DNA from: Enterobacter cloacae complex sp. ECNIH7
GTDB lineage: Bacteria; Pseudomonadota; Gammaproteobacteria; Enterobacterales; Enterobacteriaceae
DNA: 64,000 bases
Assembly: GCF_002208095.1 (NCBI RefSeq)
Contig: NZ_CP017990.1
Span: 3,906,001-3,970,000 of the forward strand
Reading direction: 5' to 3'
Position numbers and translations under genes: made by a program
Notes under the pieces: generated by a model
What the model was told of the DNA's origin: nothing
What the model saw: only the letters and a program-made list of their open reading frames with translations
Database searches by the model: none
Part shown: in pieces, positions 40,038-49,773 of the stretch
Layout: each line of letters opens with the position of its first letter
Position numbering within the stretch: position 1 is the first letter of the stretch

Positions 40038-40801
40038 CGGATACGCGCCTCATCCACGATGCTGTTCAGGTTCGCCACGATCTCATTGAGACGTGGATCG
40101 TTTTCCGCCTCCAGCCAGCGCGCCACCTGATGGTCGCCCTGGCTCAGCAGGCGCAGATAATCATCGGCAATCTGACGCCCGTAGCGATAGCCCGCCAGCC
40201 TGCGCGCCGTGCGGTCAATCTTCACCCGCAGCGGCTGGACCATGTCCGGGTGCAGGATGGCCGCAGGCCGGTTGTCCAGCTCGCCCGGCTCGCGGGCGTG
40301 GATTTTCTGCTCCAGCAGGCCCAACGCCATCGCGAAGCCGTACAGCGTCGCGGCAGGCGTTGGCGGGCAGCCCGGAATGTAGACGTCCACCGGCACGATT
40401 TTGTCGGTGCCGCCCCAGACGCAGTAAAGGTCGTGGAAGATACCGCCGCTGTTGCCGCAGGCCCCGTAGGAGATGCAGATTTTAGGATCCGGCGCGGACT
40501 GCCAGGCGCGCAGAGCGGGCGAGCGCATGGCGCGGGTGACGGCCCCGGTAAACAGCAGAATGTCCGCATGACGCGGGGACGGCACCACTTTGATGCCGAA
40601 GCGCTCGGCGTCAAACAGCGGCGACAGCGTAGCGAAGATCTCAATCTCGCAGCCGTTGCAGCCGCCGCAGTCCACGCGGTAGACGTAGGCCGAGCGTTTG
40701 ATTTTTTTCAGCAGCGACGCCTTCATGCTGGCGATGGACTCCTCCACCGTCATCGGCACCGGAATGCCGTTAGCGTCTCGCGGGCCCAGTAGGTTTTCCA
40801 T
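40034..40801 (-). CDS. hycG: Formate hydrogenlyase small subunit HycG
   Basis: The 255-residue protein is the hydrogenase 3 small subunit, related to NuoB of complex I. The 4Fe-4S ligands are in [22 protein letters not shown] and I-P-G-C-P-P-T-P. It carries electrons from HycB/HycF to the NiFe site of HycE. It overlaps hycF by one base and hycH by four. Confidence 0.97.
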   Translation of the reverse strand: MENLLGPRDANGIPVPMTVEESIASMKASLLKKIKRSAYVYRVDCGGCNGCEIEIFATLSPLFDAERFGIKVVPSPRHADILLFTGAVTRAMRSPALRAWQSAPDPKICISYGACGNSGGIFHDLYCVWGGTDKIVPVDVYIPGCPPTPAATLYGFAMALGLLEQKIHAREPGELDNRPAAILHPDMVQPLRVKIDRTARRLAGYRYGRQIADDYLRLLSQGDHQVARWLEAENDPRLNEIVANLNSIVDEARIR

Positions 40802-41343
40802 CAGCTGGCCTCTCTCATATGGCGGGTAATATCAATACGGTCGGACGGCAGCAGGCACTTCTGACGCTTGCACTCCGGGCAGGTTTCAAAGCTTTCGCGG
40901 TGGTGCTCCGCGCGGGCGTCACCGTTGTGCTGCAGCAGCGCGATGGCGTAGTCGATCTCTTTTTGCACGGCGAACGGGCGCCTGCACACGCGGCAGCTGC
41001 ACAGGTCAAAGCGCGACTGCTGGAGGAAGTCCTCCTTCTTCCACACCGCCAGCTCGTACTCCTGCGACAGGCGAATGGCGACCGTCGGGCAGACCTCCTC
41101 GCAGCGGCCGCAGAAGATGCAGCGCCCGAGGTTAAACTGCCAGGCCAGTTCGCCGGTTTTGAGATCCGTTTCGACCGTTAAGGCGTTCGACGGGCAGGCG
41201 TTGACGCAGGCCGCGCAGCCGATGCATTGCTGCGGGTTGTGCTCCGGCTTGCCGCGAAAGTTTTTATCCACCGGCATCGGCTCCAGCGGATAGCTGCTGG
41301 TCTGCGTGCCCGTTTTGATTACTTTTTTGATAAAGGTAAACAT
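40801..41343 (-). CDS. hycF: Formate hydrogenlyase ferredoxin-like subunit HycF
   Basis: The 180-residue protein is related to NuoI. Two 4Fe-4S motifs, [12 protein letters not shown] and [12 protein letters not shown], lie in the N-terminal half. Two more cysteine pairs (C-S-C-R-V-C and C-P-E-C-K-R-Q-K-C) follow. The length equals E. coli HycF. It lies nine bases after hycE. Confidence 0.96.
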   Translation of the reverse strand: MFTFIKKVIKTGTQTSSYPLEPMPVDKNFRGKPEHNPQQCIGCAACVNACPSNALTVETDLKTGELAWQFNLGRCIFCGRCEEVCPTVAIRLSQEYELAVWKKEDFLQQSRFDLCSCRVCRRPFAVQKEIDYAIALLQHNGDARAEHHRESFETCPECKRQKCLLPSDRIDITRHMREAS

Positions 41344-41352
41344 GGCGAGTCC

Positions 41353-43062
41353 TTATTTCAGCGGCGAGTTTTTACGCTCGATGCTGTAGCGCTCAAGCTC
41401 TTTATACGGCACCACCTGGCTTTTCTTCTTGCGCACGTCCACCACGGTCATGCGGTCGGTGCACGAGTAGCACGGGTCGAGGCTGCCGATGATCAGCGGC
41501 GCATCGGAAACCGTGTTGCCGCGCAGCATATAGCGCAGGGTTGGCCAGTTGGCGTAGGTGGCCGCGCGGCAGCGCCAGCGGTAGAGCTTCTGGTTGTCGC
41601 CGGTCATGCTCCAGTGGATATCGTCCCCGCGCGGCGCTTCGGCAAAGCCGAGGGCAAAGCGGTTCGGAATGTAGGTAAAGCCCTCCACCATCAGCGGGCC
41701 GCCGGGAAGGTTATCGAGGCCGAAGTCGATCATGTTCAGGGCGGTGAACACCTCGTTGATACGCACCTTGAGGCGCGAGATGACGTCGCAGCCCTGCTCG
41801 CTGTGCACGGTCATCGGCAGCAGGCCGTAGCCGACGAACGGGTGATCGGCGCGCGTGTCGCGGGCGTGGCCGCTGGCGCGCACCATCGGGCCGACGTTGC
41901 TGAAGTCGCGGGCAATTTCCGGGTCAAGGCGGCCGATGCCGACGGTGCGCTGCTCGATGTTTGGCGTGCTGAGCAGCATGTCCACCAGCTCCTGCACGTC
42001 GCGGCGCATCTGCTGCGCCAGCTGGCGGGTCTGGATCATGTCGTCCTTCAGCAGGTCGCGGCGGATCCCGCCGATCAGGTTCAGGCCGTAGGTTTTACGC
42101 GCCCCGGTGAGGATCTCCGCCATCTTCATTGACGCCTCGCGCACGCGGAAGAACTGCATAAACCCGGAGTCAAAGCCGACGAAGTGGCAGGCCAGGCCGA
42201 GGTTCAGCAGGTGCGAGTGCAGGCGCTCCACCTCCAGCAGAATGGCGCGGATCATCTGCGCGCGCTCCGGCACCACGATCCCCATGCCGTTCTCCACCGA
42301 GGTGGTGTAGGCGGTGCTGTGGGCGAAGCCGCAGATGCCGCACACGCGGTCAGAGAGGAACGTCACCTCGTTGTAGCCCATGCGGGTTTCCGCCAGCTTT
42401 TCCATGCCGCGGTGGACGTAGAACAGGCGGTAGTCGGCGTCGATGATGTTCTCGCCGTCGACGAACAGGCGGAAGTGGCCCGGTTCGTCAGAGGTGACGT
42501 GCAGCGGGCCGATCGGCACCACGTTGTTCTTCTTGCTGCCCAGCTCGTTGATGAATTCGTAGGTTTCGCTGTCAGTGGTCGGCGCCGGGCGCTGGCGGTA
42601 GTCCATGCTGTCTTTGCGCAGCGGATAGAGTTCGTCCGGCCAGTCGTCCGGCAGCACCAGGCGGCGCTCGTCCGGCAGGCCGACCGGCACCAGGCCGTAC
42701 ATGTCGCGCACCTCGCGCTCGCCCCAGACGGCGGCGGGCACGCGCGGCGTGACGGACGGATATTCCGGCTTAGCCGGGTCGACTTCGACGCGCACGGTGA
42801 GCCAGCACTTTTCGCCCTGCTCCATCGACATCACGTAGTACACCGCATAGTTGCCGCACAGCTGGCGCTCGTCGTTGCCGAACAGCACCGACAGCCAGCC
42901 GCCCTGCTGGTAGTACAGAAACTCGACCACTTCCGGCAGATAGTTCACCTTAATGGTGACGGTTACCTGGTCTTTGGTTTGCCAGGAGTCCTCCAGCACC
43001 ACGCCGGGGAAAGCCTGATGCAACGCGGCGAGATACTGCTGACCTTTCTTTTCTTCAGACAT
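41353..43062 (-). CDS. hycE: Hydrogenase 3 large subunit HycE
   Basis: The 569-residue subunit carries the NiFe site that makes H2. The N-terminal part resembles NuoC and the rest NuoD. Nickel ligands are in R-V-C-G-I-C (C241 and C244) and near the C-terminus in D-P-C-Y-S-C. HycI should cut after R537 in C-T-D-R/M-T-V-V, removing 32 residues, exactly as in E. coli. Confidence 0.98.
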   Translation of the reverse strand: MSEEKKGQQYLAALHQAFPGVVLEDSWQTKDQVTVTIKVNYLPEVVEFLYYQQGGWLSVLFGNDERQLCGNYAVYYVMSMEQGEKCWLTVRVEVDPAKPEYPSVTPRVPAAVWGEREVRDMYGLVPVGLPDERRLVLPDDWPDELYPLRKDSMDYRQRPAPTTDSETYEFINELGSKKNNVVPIGPLHVTSDEPGHFRLFVDGENIIDADYRLFYVHRGMEKLAETRMGYNEVTFLSDRVCGICGFAHSTAYTTSVENGMGIVVPERAQMIRAILLEVERLHSHLLNLGLACHFVGFDSGFMQFFRVREASMKMAEILTGARKTYGLNLIGGIRRDLLKDDMIQTRQLAQQMRRDVQELVDMLLSTPNIEQRTVGIGRLDPEIARDFSNVGPMVRASGHARDTRADHPFVGYGLLPMTVHSEQGCDVISRLKVRINEVFTALNMIDFGLDNLPGGPLMVEGFTYIPNRFALGFAEAPRGDDIHWSMTGDNQKLYRWRCRAATYANWPTLRYMLRGNTVSDAPLIIGSLDPCYSCTDRMTVVDVRKKKSQVVPYKELERYSIERKNSPLK

Positions 43063-43077
43063 AAATACTCTCTTTAA

Positions 43078-44001
43078 TCACGCCACCAGCAAGGAGACGA
43101 ACGCTAAAAATGCAAAACCAAAACCGGCCCAGGTGATGCGCGACGTTTCCACAAAACGCAGGCGCGCCATGCTGTTTTCGAACAGGGCAATCACCAGCAC
43201 GCCGACCAGCAGCTTGAAGGCGGCAACCACGACGGCCAGCATCAGACCGCCCGCGGAGAAGTGCGTCATCTGCCCCCACGGGAAGAAGACGCCGACAAAC
43301 ATCTGCAGCACCACCAGCTGTTTGAGGCTGATGCCCCACTTCAGCACCGCGAAGCCGTAGCCGCTGTACTCGGTAAGCGGCCCTTCCTGCAGCTCCTGCT
43401 CGGCTTCCGCCAGATCGAACGGCAGTTTGCCCATCTCAATAAACGTGGCGAACGCGCAGGCGCACAGCGCCAGCACCAGCGGGATCGAGCGGGACACCGG
43501 CCAGTGGTAAACGGTGTGGGTGATAAAGCTGATGTGGGTGGAACCCGCGACCTGCGCGGCGACCCACAGCCCCAGCAGCAGAATCGGCTCGACCAGCACG
43601 CCGAGCATCGCCTCGCGGCTGGCACCGATGCCGGTAAACGGGCTCCCGGTGTCCAGGCCCGCAATCGCAAAGAAGAAGCGGGCGATGGCGAAGAGGTAAA
43701 TCAGCGTGATCAGATCGCCAAGCACGGGCAGCGGCGACGCCACCGTCACCACCGGCAGCGCGGTGGCGATGGTCAGCATCACACCCACCATCACAAACGG
43801 CGTCAGGCGGAAGACCCAGCCTGCGGCATCCGGCGCGACGCTCTGACGGGAGAGCAGTTTAAAGAGATCGCGGTACTCCTGGAGCACCCCGGGCCCGCGA
43901 CGGTTGTGCATCCGGGCGCGCGCCACGCGCGTGATGCCCGAAAGCAGCGGCGCAGCGGCGAACAGCACCAGCGCCTGAAGAATTGCCAGTAACAGACTCA
44001 T
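43078..44001 (-). CDS. hycD: Formate hydrogenlyase membrane subunit HycD
   Basis: The 307-residue protein with about eight spans is the NuoH-like subunit that anchors the soluble arm to the membrane. The G-P-G-V-L-Q-E-Y-R-D-L-F-K-L-L segment near residue 36 and E-M-G-K-L-P-F-D-L-A-E-A-E-Q-E-L near 193 are the quinone-chamber-like signatures. It lies one base after hycC. Confidence 0.96.
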   Translation of the reverse strand: MSLLLAILQALVLFAAAPLLSGITRVARARMHNRRGPGVLQEYRDLFKLLSRQSVAPDAAGWVFRLTPFVMVGVMLTIATALPVVTVASPLPVLGDLITLIYLFAIARFFFAIAGLDTGSPFTGIGASREAMLGVLVEPILLLGLWVAAQVAGSTHISFITHTVYHWPVSRSIPLVLALCACAFATFIEMGKLPFDLAEAEQELQEGPLTEYSGYGFAVLKWGISLKQLVVLQMFVGVFFPWGQMTHFSAGGLMLAVVVAAFKLLVGVLVIALFENSMARLRFVETSRITWAGFGFAFLAFVSLLVA

Positions 44002-44002
44002 G

Positions 44003-45817
44003 TCAGGCTCCTCGTGAAATCACAATGACCACCAGCACCGCCAGCTCGATGACCGCCAGACGGCGGAACAGCGCGGGCGCGGCGGCGCTCTGCCAGCCGG
44101 GTACCCAGCCCACCGGGTTCAGCCAGTGGCGCAGCTTCAGCACGGCGGCGAAGTTCTCCTTCACCGGCATGGCGAAACCGTGGGCGGTGATGACCATCGA
44201 CTGTTCGTGTTCGTAGCCGCAGGCCCACGCCGCACCGCGCGAGCGGGAGGCGAGCCGGTCGCGCCTGAAGAACAGCATCAGGACGAGCGGCAGCAGCGGT
44301 GCGCCAATCAGCAGCAGCGCGATCATGGGCTGAGAGACGGTGGAATTCGCCACGGTCAGCGGCAGCGGAATGGCGTTGCCCAGCAGCGGCAGCAGCCACG
44401 GCGCGGCGACGCCGCCCGCGATGCAGCACAGCGCCAGCGCGACCACGCTCACGCCCATCAACAACGGTGCGCAGCAGGCGTTTTCCGCTTCGCGGGTGCG
44501 CGGCGCGCCGAGGAAGGTCACGCCGTAGACTTTCGCCATACACATCACCGCCAGCGCCCCGGTTATCGCCAGACCGACCGCCAGCAGCGGGCCGAGCAGG
44601 CGTGCAATAAATGCATCGCTCTGGCCGAGCGCGAAGAAGGACTGGTAGATCACCCACTCCCCGGCAAAGCCGTTCAGCGGCGGCAGCGCGGCCATTGCCA
44701 TCAGACCCACCAGCATGGCGAGCGAAATGACGGGCATCTTTTTGCCAATCCCGCCCAGCTTTTCGATATCCCGATGGCCGGTGCGGAACCAGATGCTTCC
44801 CGCGCCGAGGAACAGCGTGCTTTTAAACAGGCTGTGGTTGACGAGGTGATAAAGACCGCCGATAAACCCGGCGGCAATCAGCGCCGGATGATGGAGCGCC
44901 AGCCCGGTCACGCCCGCGCCAATGCCGAGCAGGATGATGCCGATGTTTTCCAGCGTGTGGTACGCCAGCAGGCGCTGGATGTTGTGCTCCATCAGCGCGT
45001 AAAGGCCGCCGACGAACGCGGTGATCATGCCCGCAATCAGCAGCACGACGCCCCACCACAGCGGCGGTTGTCCGCCGGTCAGCGTAATCGCCAGAATCCC
45101 GAACAGACCCACTTTCATCACCACCACAGAAAACAGCGCGGCGGCGGGCGCGGAGGCATTCGCATGCGCCTGTGGCACCCAGCCGTGTAGCGGGATGATG
45201 CCAGCGAGCAGGCCAAAGCCGAGCGTGCCCAGCAGCCAGACGTCGTTCCCCAGCGGATGCCTGTTGAGCCCAGCGAAGTCCAGCGTGCCGAAGCGTTGCC
45301 ACACCAGCCAGCAGGCCAGCGCCAGCAGCAGCGTTCCGAGGCGTCCCAGCGCAAACCACAGCTTGCCGGAGGCGCTGCAGCCCGTCAGGAACACGCCGCA
45401 CAGCGCCATGATTTCCGCCATCACCACCAGCGCGCCCAGGTTGCTGGCGATAACGGTGCAGACCGCCGTCGCCATCAGCAGGTTAACCAGCAGGCCGTTA
45501 GCCCTGGCGTGCGGATGGCGGTGCCAGTCGATATTGAACAGGCTGATAAACAGTCCGCACAGGCCAAACGTCACCAGCCAGATGGCGTTCAGGGGCGCGA
45601 TCTCAACGGTGTGGCGAATCAGCGGCATCACGGTCTCAGCGGACTGGCCGCCGAGCAGGACAACGCCGCCTGCTGCCAGCGTCATCAGGCTAGCCACCGC
45701 CCCGCCGAGCCCGGCGATCGCGCCGCTCAGGGTTTTATGGAATGAGAAGATCAGCGCCAGAACAGCGGCGCCAGCAAAACAGGCTACCGCGCTGGTAATC
45801 ATCATCGCCGCGTTCAT
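44003..45817 (-). CDS. hycC: Formate hydrogenlyase membrane subunit HycC
   Basis: The 604-residue protein with about 14 to 16 spans is related to the proton-pumping subunits NuoL/M/N. The P-L-H-G-W-V-P-Q-A-H-A-N-A-S-A-P-A motif near residue 210 and the H-T-L-E-N-I-G segment near 290 are conserved. Whether formate hydrogenlyase pumps ions is still debated. It overlaps hycB by four bases. Confidence 0.97.
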   Translation of the reverse strand: MNAAMMITSAVACFAGAAVLALIFSFHKTLSGAIAGLGGAVASLMTLAAGGVVLLGGQSAETVMPLIRHTVEIAPLNAIWLVTFGLCGLFISLFNIDWHRHPHARANGLLVNLLMATAVCTVIASNLGALVVMAEIMALCGVFLTGCSASGKLWFALGRLGTLLLALACWLVWQRFGTLDFAGLNRHPLGNDVWLLGTLGFGLLAGIIPLHGWVPQAHANASAPAAALFSVVVMKVGLFGILAITLTGGQPPLWWGVVLLIAGMITAFVGGLYALMEHNIQRLLAYHTLENIGIILLGIGAGVTGLALHHPALIAAGFIGGLYHLVNHSLFKSTLFLGAGSIWFRTGHRDIEKLGGIGKKMPVISLAMLVGLMAMAALPPLNGFAGEWVIYQSFFALGQSDAFIARLLGPLLAVGLAITGALAVMCMAKVYGVTFLGAPRTREAENACCAPLLMGVSVVALALCCIAGGVAAPWLLPLLGNAIPLPLTVANSTVSQPMIALLLIGAPLLPLVLMLFFRRDRLASRSRGAAWACGYEHEQSMVITAHGFAMPVKENFAAVLKLRHWLNPVGWVPGWQSAAAPALFRRLAVIELAVLVVIVISRGA

Positions 45818-46422
45818 TTCGCCCCCTCGTTAAGCGCCTGTAGCAGAGAAAGATCGCCAAAATCACTGTTGATGGTCAGCTCGCGTTTACGCTTGCTGGT
45901 ACGGGCGATGTCGCGAATGTTAACCAGAATCAACGCCTTAGTCGGGCAGGTGCGCACGCAGGCCGGCCCCTGCTCATCGAAGCTGCACAGGTCGCATTTC
46001 ACCGCAACGGCACGAATGCCGGGCACCCAGTCCAGCAGCGTGCTTACGCGTGCCGGAGCCGGTGGCGCGGGCGGGGCTTTTGGCGAGTTGGCGTTCGCCG
46101 GAATATGCAGCGGACGGCTGCCGGAAAATTCAATCGCGCCGAACGGGCAGGCAATGCCGCACAGCTTGCAGCTTACGCACAGGCTTTCGTTCAGCTGGAC
46201 AGCGCCATCAACGCGGGTGATGGCATTCACAGGGCAGACGCCCGCGCAGGGGGCGTCTTCACAGTGATGGCAGAGCTGCGGGGCAGACTCTTTTTCATTA
46301 CGCATGACGTGCAGGCGCGGCATGGACTGCAGCCCATGCAGGCGATGCGTTTCCGAACACGCCGCCTCACAGGTTCGACAGCCAATACAGACCGTCGAGT
46401 CAGCAATTACAAAACGGTTCAC
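45814..46422 (-). CDS. hycB: Formate hydrogenlyase electron-transfer subunit HycB
   Basis: The 202-residue protein has four cysteine clusters ([15 protein letters not shown]...C-A-G-V-C-P, C-V-S-C-K-L-C-G-I-A-C-P, C-D-L-C...C-V-R-T-C-P) for four 4Fe-4S centres. It takes electrons from formate dehydrogenase FdhF. It is homologous to HydN encoded further on. It is 70 bases after hycA, and that gap holds an FhlA-type site. Confidence 0.97.
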   Translation of the reverse strand: MNRFVIADSTVCIGCRTCEAACSETHRLHGLQSMPRLHVMRNEKESAPQLCHHCEDAPCAGVCPVNAITRVDGAVQLNESLCVSCKLCGIACPFGAIEFSGSRPLHIPANANSPKAPPAPPAPARVSTLLDWVPGIRAVAVKCDLCSFDEQGPACVRTCPTKALILVNIRDIARTSKRKRELTINSDFGDLSLLQALNEGAK

Positions 46423-46466
46423 CGGGTTATCCTCTGGTGATAGTCATTTTTGACGAAAAACTGTCT

Positions 46467-46484
46467 TGTCGACACTTCTCGACA
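46467..46484. promoter_or_regulatory. Candidate FhlA site between hycA and hycB
   Basis: TGTCGA (46467-46472) and TCGACA (46479-46484) form a perfect palindrome with a 6-base centre. In E. coli the hycA-hycB gap is known to hold an FhlA site acting on the hyp promoter. Confidence 0.7.
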
Positions 46485-46492
46485 CGCAGGAG

Positions 46493-46957
46493 TCAGGCCA
46501 CGTTCGCTGAGGTATTTCCATCCATCAGCTGCTTCAGGTTGACCGGGAGATCGTGTTCAACGGCGGCGTACAGGCCGTTATAGACCGGCGCGATTTTTTC
46601 CAGATAGTGCTCCAGCACCTGCTGGCGATCGCGGTTGCTGACGTGGCCGTCCACCATGCCGTCGGCCATCAGCTGCGCCTTCGCAATACACTGTTTTTCG
46701 CCGTCTTTTGTCTCGAGGTGGTACTCAATGGTGTGGCTGTTGAAGTTATCCGCCAGGGTAACGTTGATGATGAAATGGCCGAACAGGACGAAGCGCATGT
46801 CGCCCTGCGCCGCGCAGCTCATCGCGTGGTGAAGACGCGCTTTCGAGAGGGTTATGCCCTGAACCAGAGAGTTGCAGTAGAGGTGCCACTGGTCCTGCAG
46901 CTGCTGATGACGCTGCGCGATGTAATCCGCTTTTTCGCTGATTTCCCAAATAGTCAT
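46493..46957 (-). CDS. hycA: Formate hydrogenlyase regulator HycA
   Basis: The 154-residue protein lowers FhlA-dependent transcription of the formate regulon. It is first in the hyc operon and one residue longer than in E. coli. It has no DNA-binding motif that I can point to, consistent with action through FhlA. It starts 36 bases after the sigma-54 promoter. Confidence 0.93.
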   Translation of the reverse strand: MTIWEISEKADYIAQRHQQLQDQWHLYCNSLVQGITLSKARLHHAMSCAAQGDMRFVLFGHFIINVTLADNFNSHTIEYHLETKDGEKQCIAKAQLMADGMVDGHVSNRDRQQVLEHYLEKIAPVYNGLYAAVEHDLPVNLKQLMDGNTSANVA

Positions 46958-46992
46958 AGAAGGTATCCGGTTAATGGAGATAGCGGCTGTTA

Positions 46993-47009
46993 AGCAGATT
47001 CCATGCCAG
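46993..47009 (-). promoter_or_regulatory. Sigma-54 promoter of the hyc operon
   Basis: Read on the minus strand, CTGGCATGGAATCTGCT gives GG-N10-GC (GG at 47006-47007, GC at 46994-46995), 36 bases before hycA. Confidence 0.85.
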
Positions 47010-47066
47010 TTTTTATCTTTCTGATTTTAAATAGATTTAATTACAAAACCGCTGTCAACGCCGCGG

Positions 47067-47087
47067 TGTCGACGTGTCATTTCGACA
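47067..47087. promoter_or_regulatory. Candidate FhlA sites in the hyc-hyp intergenic region
   Basis: TGTCGA (47067-47072) pairs with TCGACA (47082-47087), and TGTCATTTCGACA (47075-47087) repeats the motif. The group sits between the two divergent sigma-54 promoters. Confidence 0.65.
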
Positions 47088-47122
47088 GCGTTGACATCGT
47101 CACGCCTTAACAAAAATCAAGC

Positions 47123-47138
47123 TGGCACCGTTATTGCA
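47123..47138 (+). promoter_or_regulatory. Sigma-54 promoter of hypABCDE-fhlA
   Basis: TGGCACCGTTATTGCA is a near-consensus -24/-12 element, GG-N10-GC, 31 bases before hypA. Confidence 0.9.
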
Positions 47139-47168
47139 TTCAATGGCGCAATTCATTGAGGAGGCGTC

Positions 47169-47519
47169 ATGCACGAAATCACCCTCTGCCAGCGGGCTCT
47201 GGAACTTATCGAACAGCAGGCAGTGCAAAACCACGCGAAGCGCGTCACCGGCGTCTGGCTGAAAGTCGGGGCGTTTTCCTGCGTTGAGCCCAGCGCCCTG
47301 AATTTCTGTTTTGAACTGGTGTGTCGCGGCACGCTGGCGGAAGGCTGCGAGCTCCATATCGAAGAGCAGCAGGCGGAGTGCTGGTGCGAGCAGTGCCAGC
47401 AGTACGTCACCCTGCTGTCATCAAAGGTTCAGCGCTGTCCGCAGTGTCAGAGCACCGGTCTTCGCATCGTGGCGGACGACGGCATGCAGATCCCACGCCT
47501 CGAAATCGAGAAGGAGTAA
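47169..47519 (+). CDS. hypA: Hydrogenase nickel incorporation protein HypA
   Basis: The 116-residue metallochaperone binds nickel through its N-terminal M-H-E motif and holds a structural zinc in C-E-Q-C near residue 76 and C-P-Q-C near 92. With HypB it delivers nickel to hydrogenase large subunits. It is the first gene of the hyp operon. Confidence 0.97.
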   Translation: MHEITLCQRALELIEQQAVQNHAKRVTGVWLKVGAFSCVEPSALNFCFELVCRGTLAEGCELHIEEQQAECWCEQCQQYVTLLSSKVQRCPQCQSTGLRIVADDGMQIPRLEIEKE

Positions 47520-47522
47520 AGT

Positions 47523-48386
47523 ATGTGTAGCACCTGCGGTTGCGCCGAAGGCAACCTGTATATAGAAGGGGATGAACAGCGTCCCCATTCCGCGTTTCGC
47601 TCCGCGCCCTTTTCGCCTGCTCCGCGGCCTGCTGCGGCGCTGACCGGTATCACCTTCGCCCCGCAACGCTCCGCTGCGGGCGATCTACACTACGGCCACG
47701 GCGAAGCGGGTACCCACGCGCCGGGCATCAGCCAGCGCCAGATGCTGGAGGTGGAAATCAACGTGCTGGACAAAAATAACCAGATCGCCGCCCGCAACCG
47801 CGCGCGCTTTGCCGCCCGCAAACAGCTGGTGCTGAACCTGGTCTCCAGCCCCGGCTCCGGCAAAACCACGCTGTTAACGGAAACGCTCAAACGCCTGAAC
47901 GGGCGCGTCTCCTGCGCGGTGATTGAAGGCGACCAGCAAACCGTTAACGACGCGGCGCGCATTCGCGAAACCGGCACCCCGGCGATTCAGGTCAATACTG
48001 GCAAAGGCTGCCACCTGGATGCGCAGATGATTGCCGACGCCGCCCCGCGTCTTCCGCTGGCGGATAACGGCATTCTGTTTATTGAAAACGTCGGCAACCT
48101 GGTCTGCCCGGCGAGCTTCGATCTGGGCGAACGCCACAAGGTGGCGGTGCTTTCGGTGACCGAAGGCGAAGACAAACCGCTGAAATACCCGCATATGTTT
48201 GCCGCCGCGTCTATCATGCTGCTGAACAAAGTTGACCTGCTTCCGTACCTGAACTTCGACGTGGACAAGTGCCTGTCCTGCGCCCGGGAAGTGAACCCGG
48301 AGATTGAGATCCTGCTGGTCTCCGCCACGCGCGGTGACGGCATGGACGCCTGGCTGAACTGGCTGGAGAGTGAACGATGTGCATAG
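47523..48386 (+). CDS. hypB: Hydrogenase nickel incorporation GTPase HypB
   Basis: The 287-residue GTPase has an N-terminal high-affinity nickel site in M-C-S-T-C-G-C and Walker A S-S-P-G-S-G-K-T at about residues 108-115. Further G-domain motifs follow, with N-K-V-D near residue 236. It is three residues shorter than in E. coli. It overlaps hypC by ten bases. Confidence 0.97.
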   Translation: MCSTCGCAEGNLYIEGDEQRPHSAFRSAPFSPAPRPAAALTGITFAPQRSAAGDLHYGHGEAGTHAPGISQRQMLEVEINVLDKNNQIAARNRARFAARKQLVLNLVSSPGSGKTTLLTETLKRLNGRVSCAVIEGDQQTVNDAARIRETGTPAIQVNTGKGCHLDAQMIADAAPRLPLADNGILFIENVGNLVCPASFDLGERHKVAVLSVTEGEDKPLKYPHMFAAASIMLLNKVDLLPYLNFDVDKCLSCAREVNPEIEILLVSATRGDGMDAWLNWLESERCA

Positions 48387-48649
48387 GCGTACCGGGACAA
48401 ATCCATTCCATTGACGGGAACCAGGCCAAAGTGGAGGTCTGCGGCATCCTGCGCGACGTGGACCTGACGCTGGTGGGCAGCAGCGATGAAACGGGCGCAT
48501 CGCGTCTCGGCCAGTGGGTGCTCGTCCACGTAGGGTTTGCCATGAGCGTGATTAACGAAGCGGAAGCCCGCGACACGCTGGATGCATTGCAAAACATGTT
48601 CGACGTGGAGCCTGACGTGGGCGCGCTGCTGTACGGCGAGGAGCGTTAG
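48377..48649 (+). CDS. hypC: Hydrogenase assembly chaperone HypC
   Basis: The 90-residue chaperone has the signature M-C-I-G-V-P-G-Q-I, in which C2 contacts iron. With HypD it carries the Fe(CN)2CO group to the large subunit. The start lies inside hypB. Confidence 0.97.
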   Translation: MCIGVPGQIHSIDGNQAKVEVCGILRDVDLTLVGSSDETGASRLGQWVLVHVGFAMSVINEAEARDTLDALQNMFDVEPDVGALLYGEER

Positions 48650-48651
48650 CC

Positions 48652-49773
48652 ATGCGTTACGTTGATGAATACCGCGCGCCGGAGCAGGTGCTGCAGCTTA
48701 TCGGGCACCTGAAAACGCGCGCGGCGCTGCTGGAATACACGGCGGAAAACCCGTTGCGGATCATGGAGGTGTGCGGCGGACACACGCACGCCATCTTCAA
48801 ATTTGGCCTCGACCAGCTGCTGCCGGAGAACATCGAGTTTATCCACGGCCCCGGCTGCCCGGTGTGCGTGCTGCCGATGGGGCGCATCGACAGCTGCATC
48901 GAAATTGCCAGCCAGCCCGACGTCATTTTCTGCACCTTTGGCGACGCGATGCGCGTGCCGGGGAAAAACGGCTCGCTGCTGCAGGCGAAAGCGCGCGGGG
49001 CCGACATCCGGATCGTCTATTCGCCGATGGATGCCCTGACGCTGGCGGAGGACAACCCCGCGCGCAGGGTGGTGTTTTTTGGCCTGGGATTTGAAACCAC
49101 CATGCCCGCCACCGCCATCACGCTGCAGCAGGCGAAAGCGCGCGGCGTCGGGAATTTTTTCTTCTTCTGCCAGCACATTACGCTCATCCCCACGCTGCGC
49201 AGCCTGCTGGAAGAGCCGGGAAACGGCATTGACGCCTTTCTGGCACCGGGGCACGTCAGCATGGTGATTGGCACAGACGCCTACGGTTTTATCGCTGAAC
49301 AGTACAATCGTCCGTTAGTGGTCGCTGGTTTCGAACCACTTGATCTACTGCAAGGTGTGACCATGCTGGTTGAGCAGAAAATAGCGGCCCTGAGCGCGGT
49401 GGAAAATCAGTACCGCCGCGTGGTGCCGGATGAGGGAAATGAACGGGCGCAGCAGGCGATCGCCGACGTGTTCAGCGTTGAGGGCGACAGCGAGTGGCGT
49501 GGTCTGGGGCTGATTGCCGAATCCGGCGTGCGCCTGACGTCAGCCTATCGCGCGTTCGACGCCGAAGCGCATTTCCGCCCGCAGCCGCAGCAGGTTTGCG
49601 ACGATCCCCGGGCCCGCTGCGGCGACGTGCTCACCGGTAAATGCAAACCGCATCAATGCCCATTATTTGGCAATACCTGTAACCCGCAAACGGCGTTTGG
49701 CGCGCTGATGGTCTCCTCCGAAGGGGCGTGTGCCGCGTGGTATCAGTATCGCAACCAGGAGAGTGAAGCATGA
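48652..49773 (+). CDS. hypD: Hydrogenase iron-centre assembly protein HypD
   Basis: The 373-residue iron-sulfur protein is the scaffold where cyanide and CO ligands are put on iron. C41 in M-E-V-C-G-G-H-T-H near the N-terminus and G-P-G-C-P-V-C near residue 69 are the thiol motifs. Four C-terminal cysteines (C-G-D-V-L-T-G-K-C-K-P-H-Q-C-P and C-N-P) hold the 4Fe-4S cluster. It overlaps hypE by four bases. Confidence 0.97.
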   Translation: MRYVDEYRAPEQVLQLIGHLKTRAALLEYTAENPLRIMEVCGGHTHAIFKFGLDQLLPENIEFIHGPGCPVCVLPMGRIDSCIEIASQPDVIFCTFGDAMRVPGKNGSLLQAKARGADIRIVYSPMDALTLAEDNPARRVVFFGLGFETTMPATAITLQQAKARGVGNFFFFCQHITLIPTLRSLLEEPGNGIDAFLAPGHVSMVIGTDAYGFIAEQYNRPLVVAGFEPLDLLQGVTMLVEQKIAALSAVENQYRRVVPDEGNERAQQAIADVFSVEGDSEWRGLGLIAESGVRLTSAYRAFDAEAHFRPQPQQVCDDPRARCGDVLTGKCKPHQCPLFGNTCNPQTAFGALMVSSEGACAAWYQYRNQESEA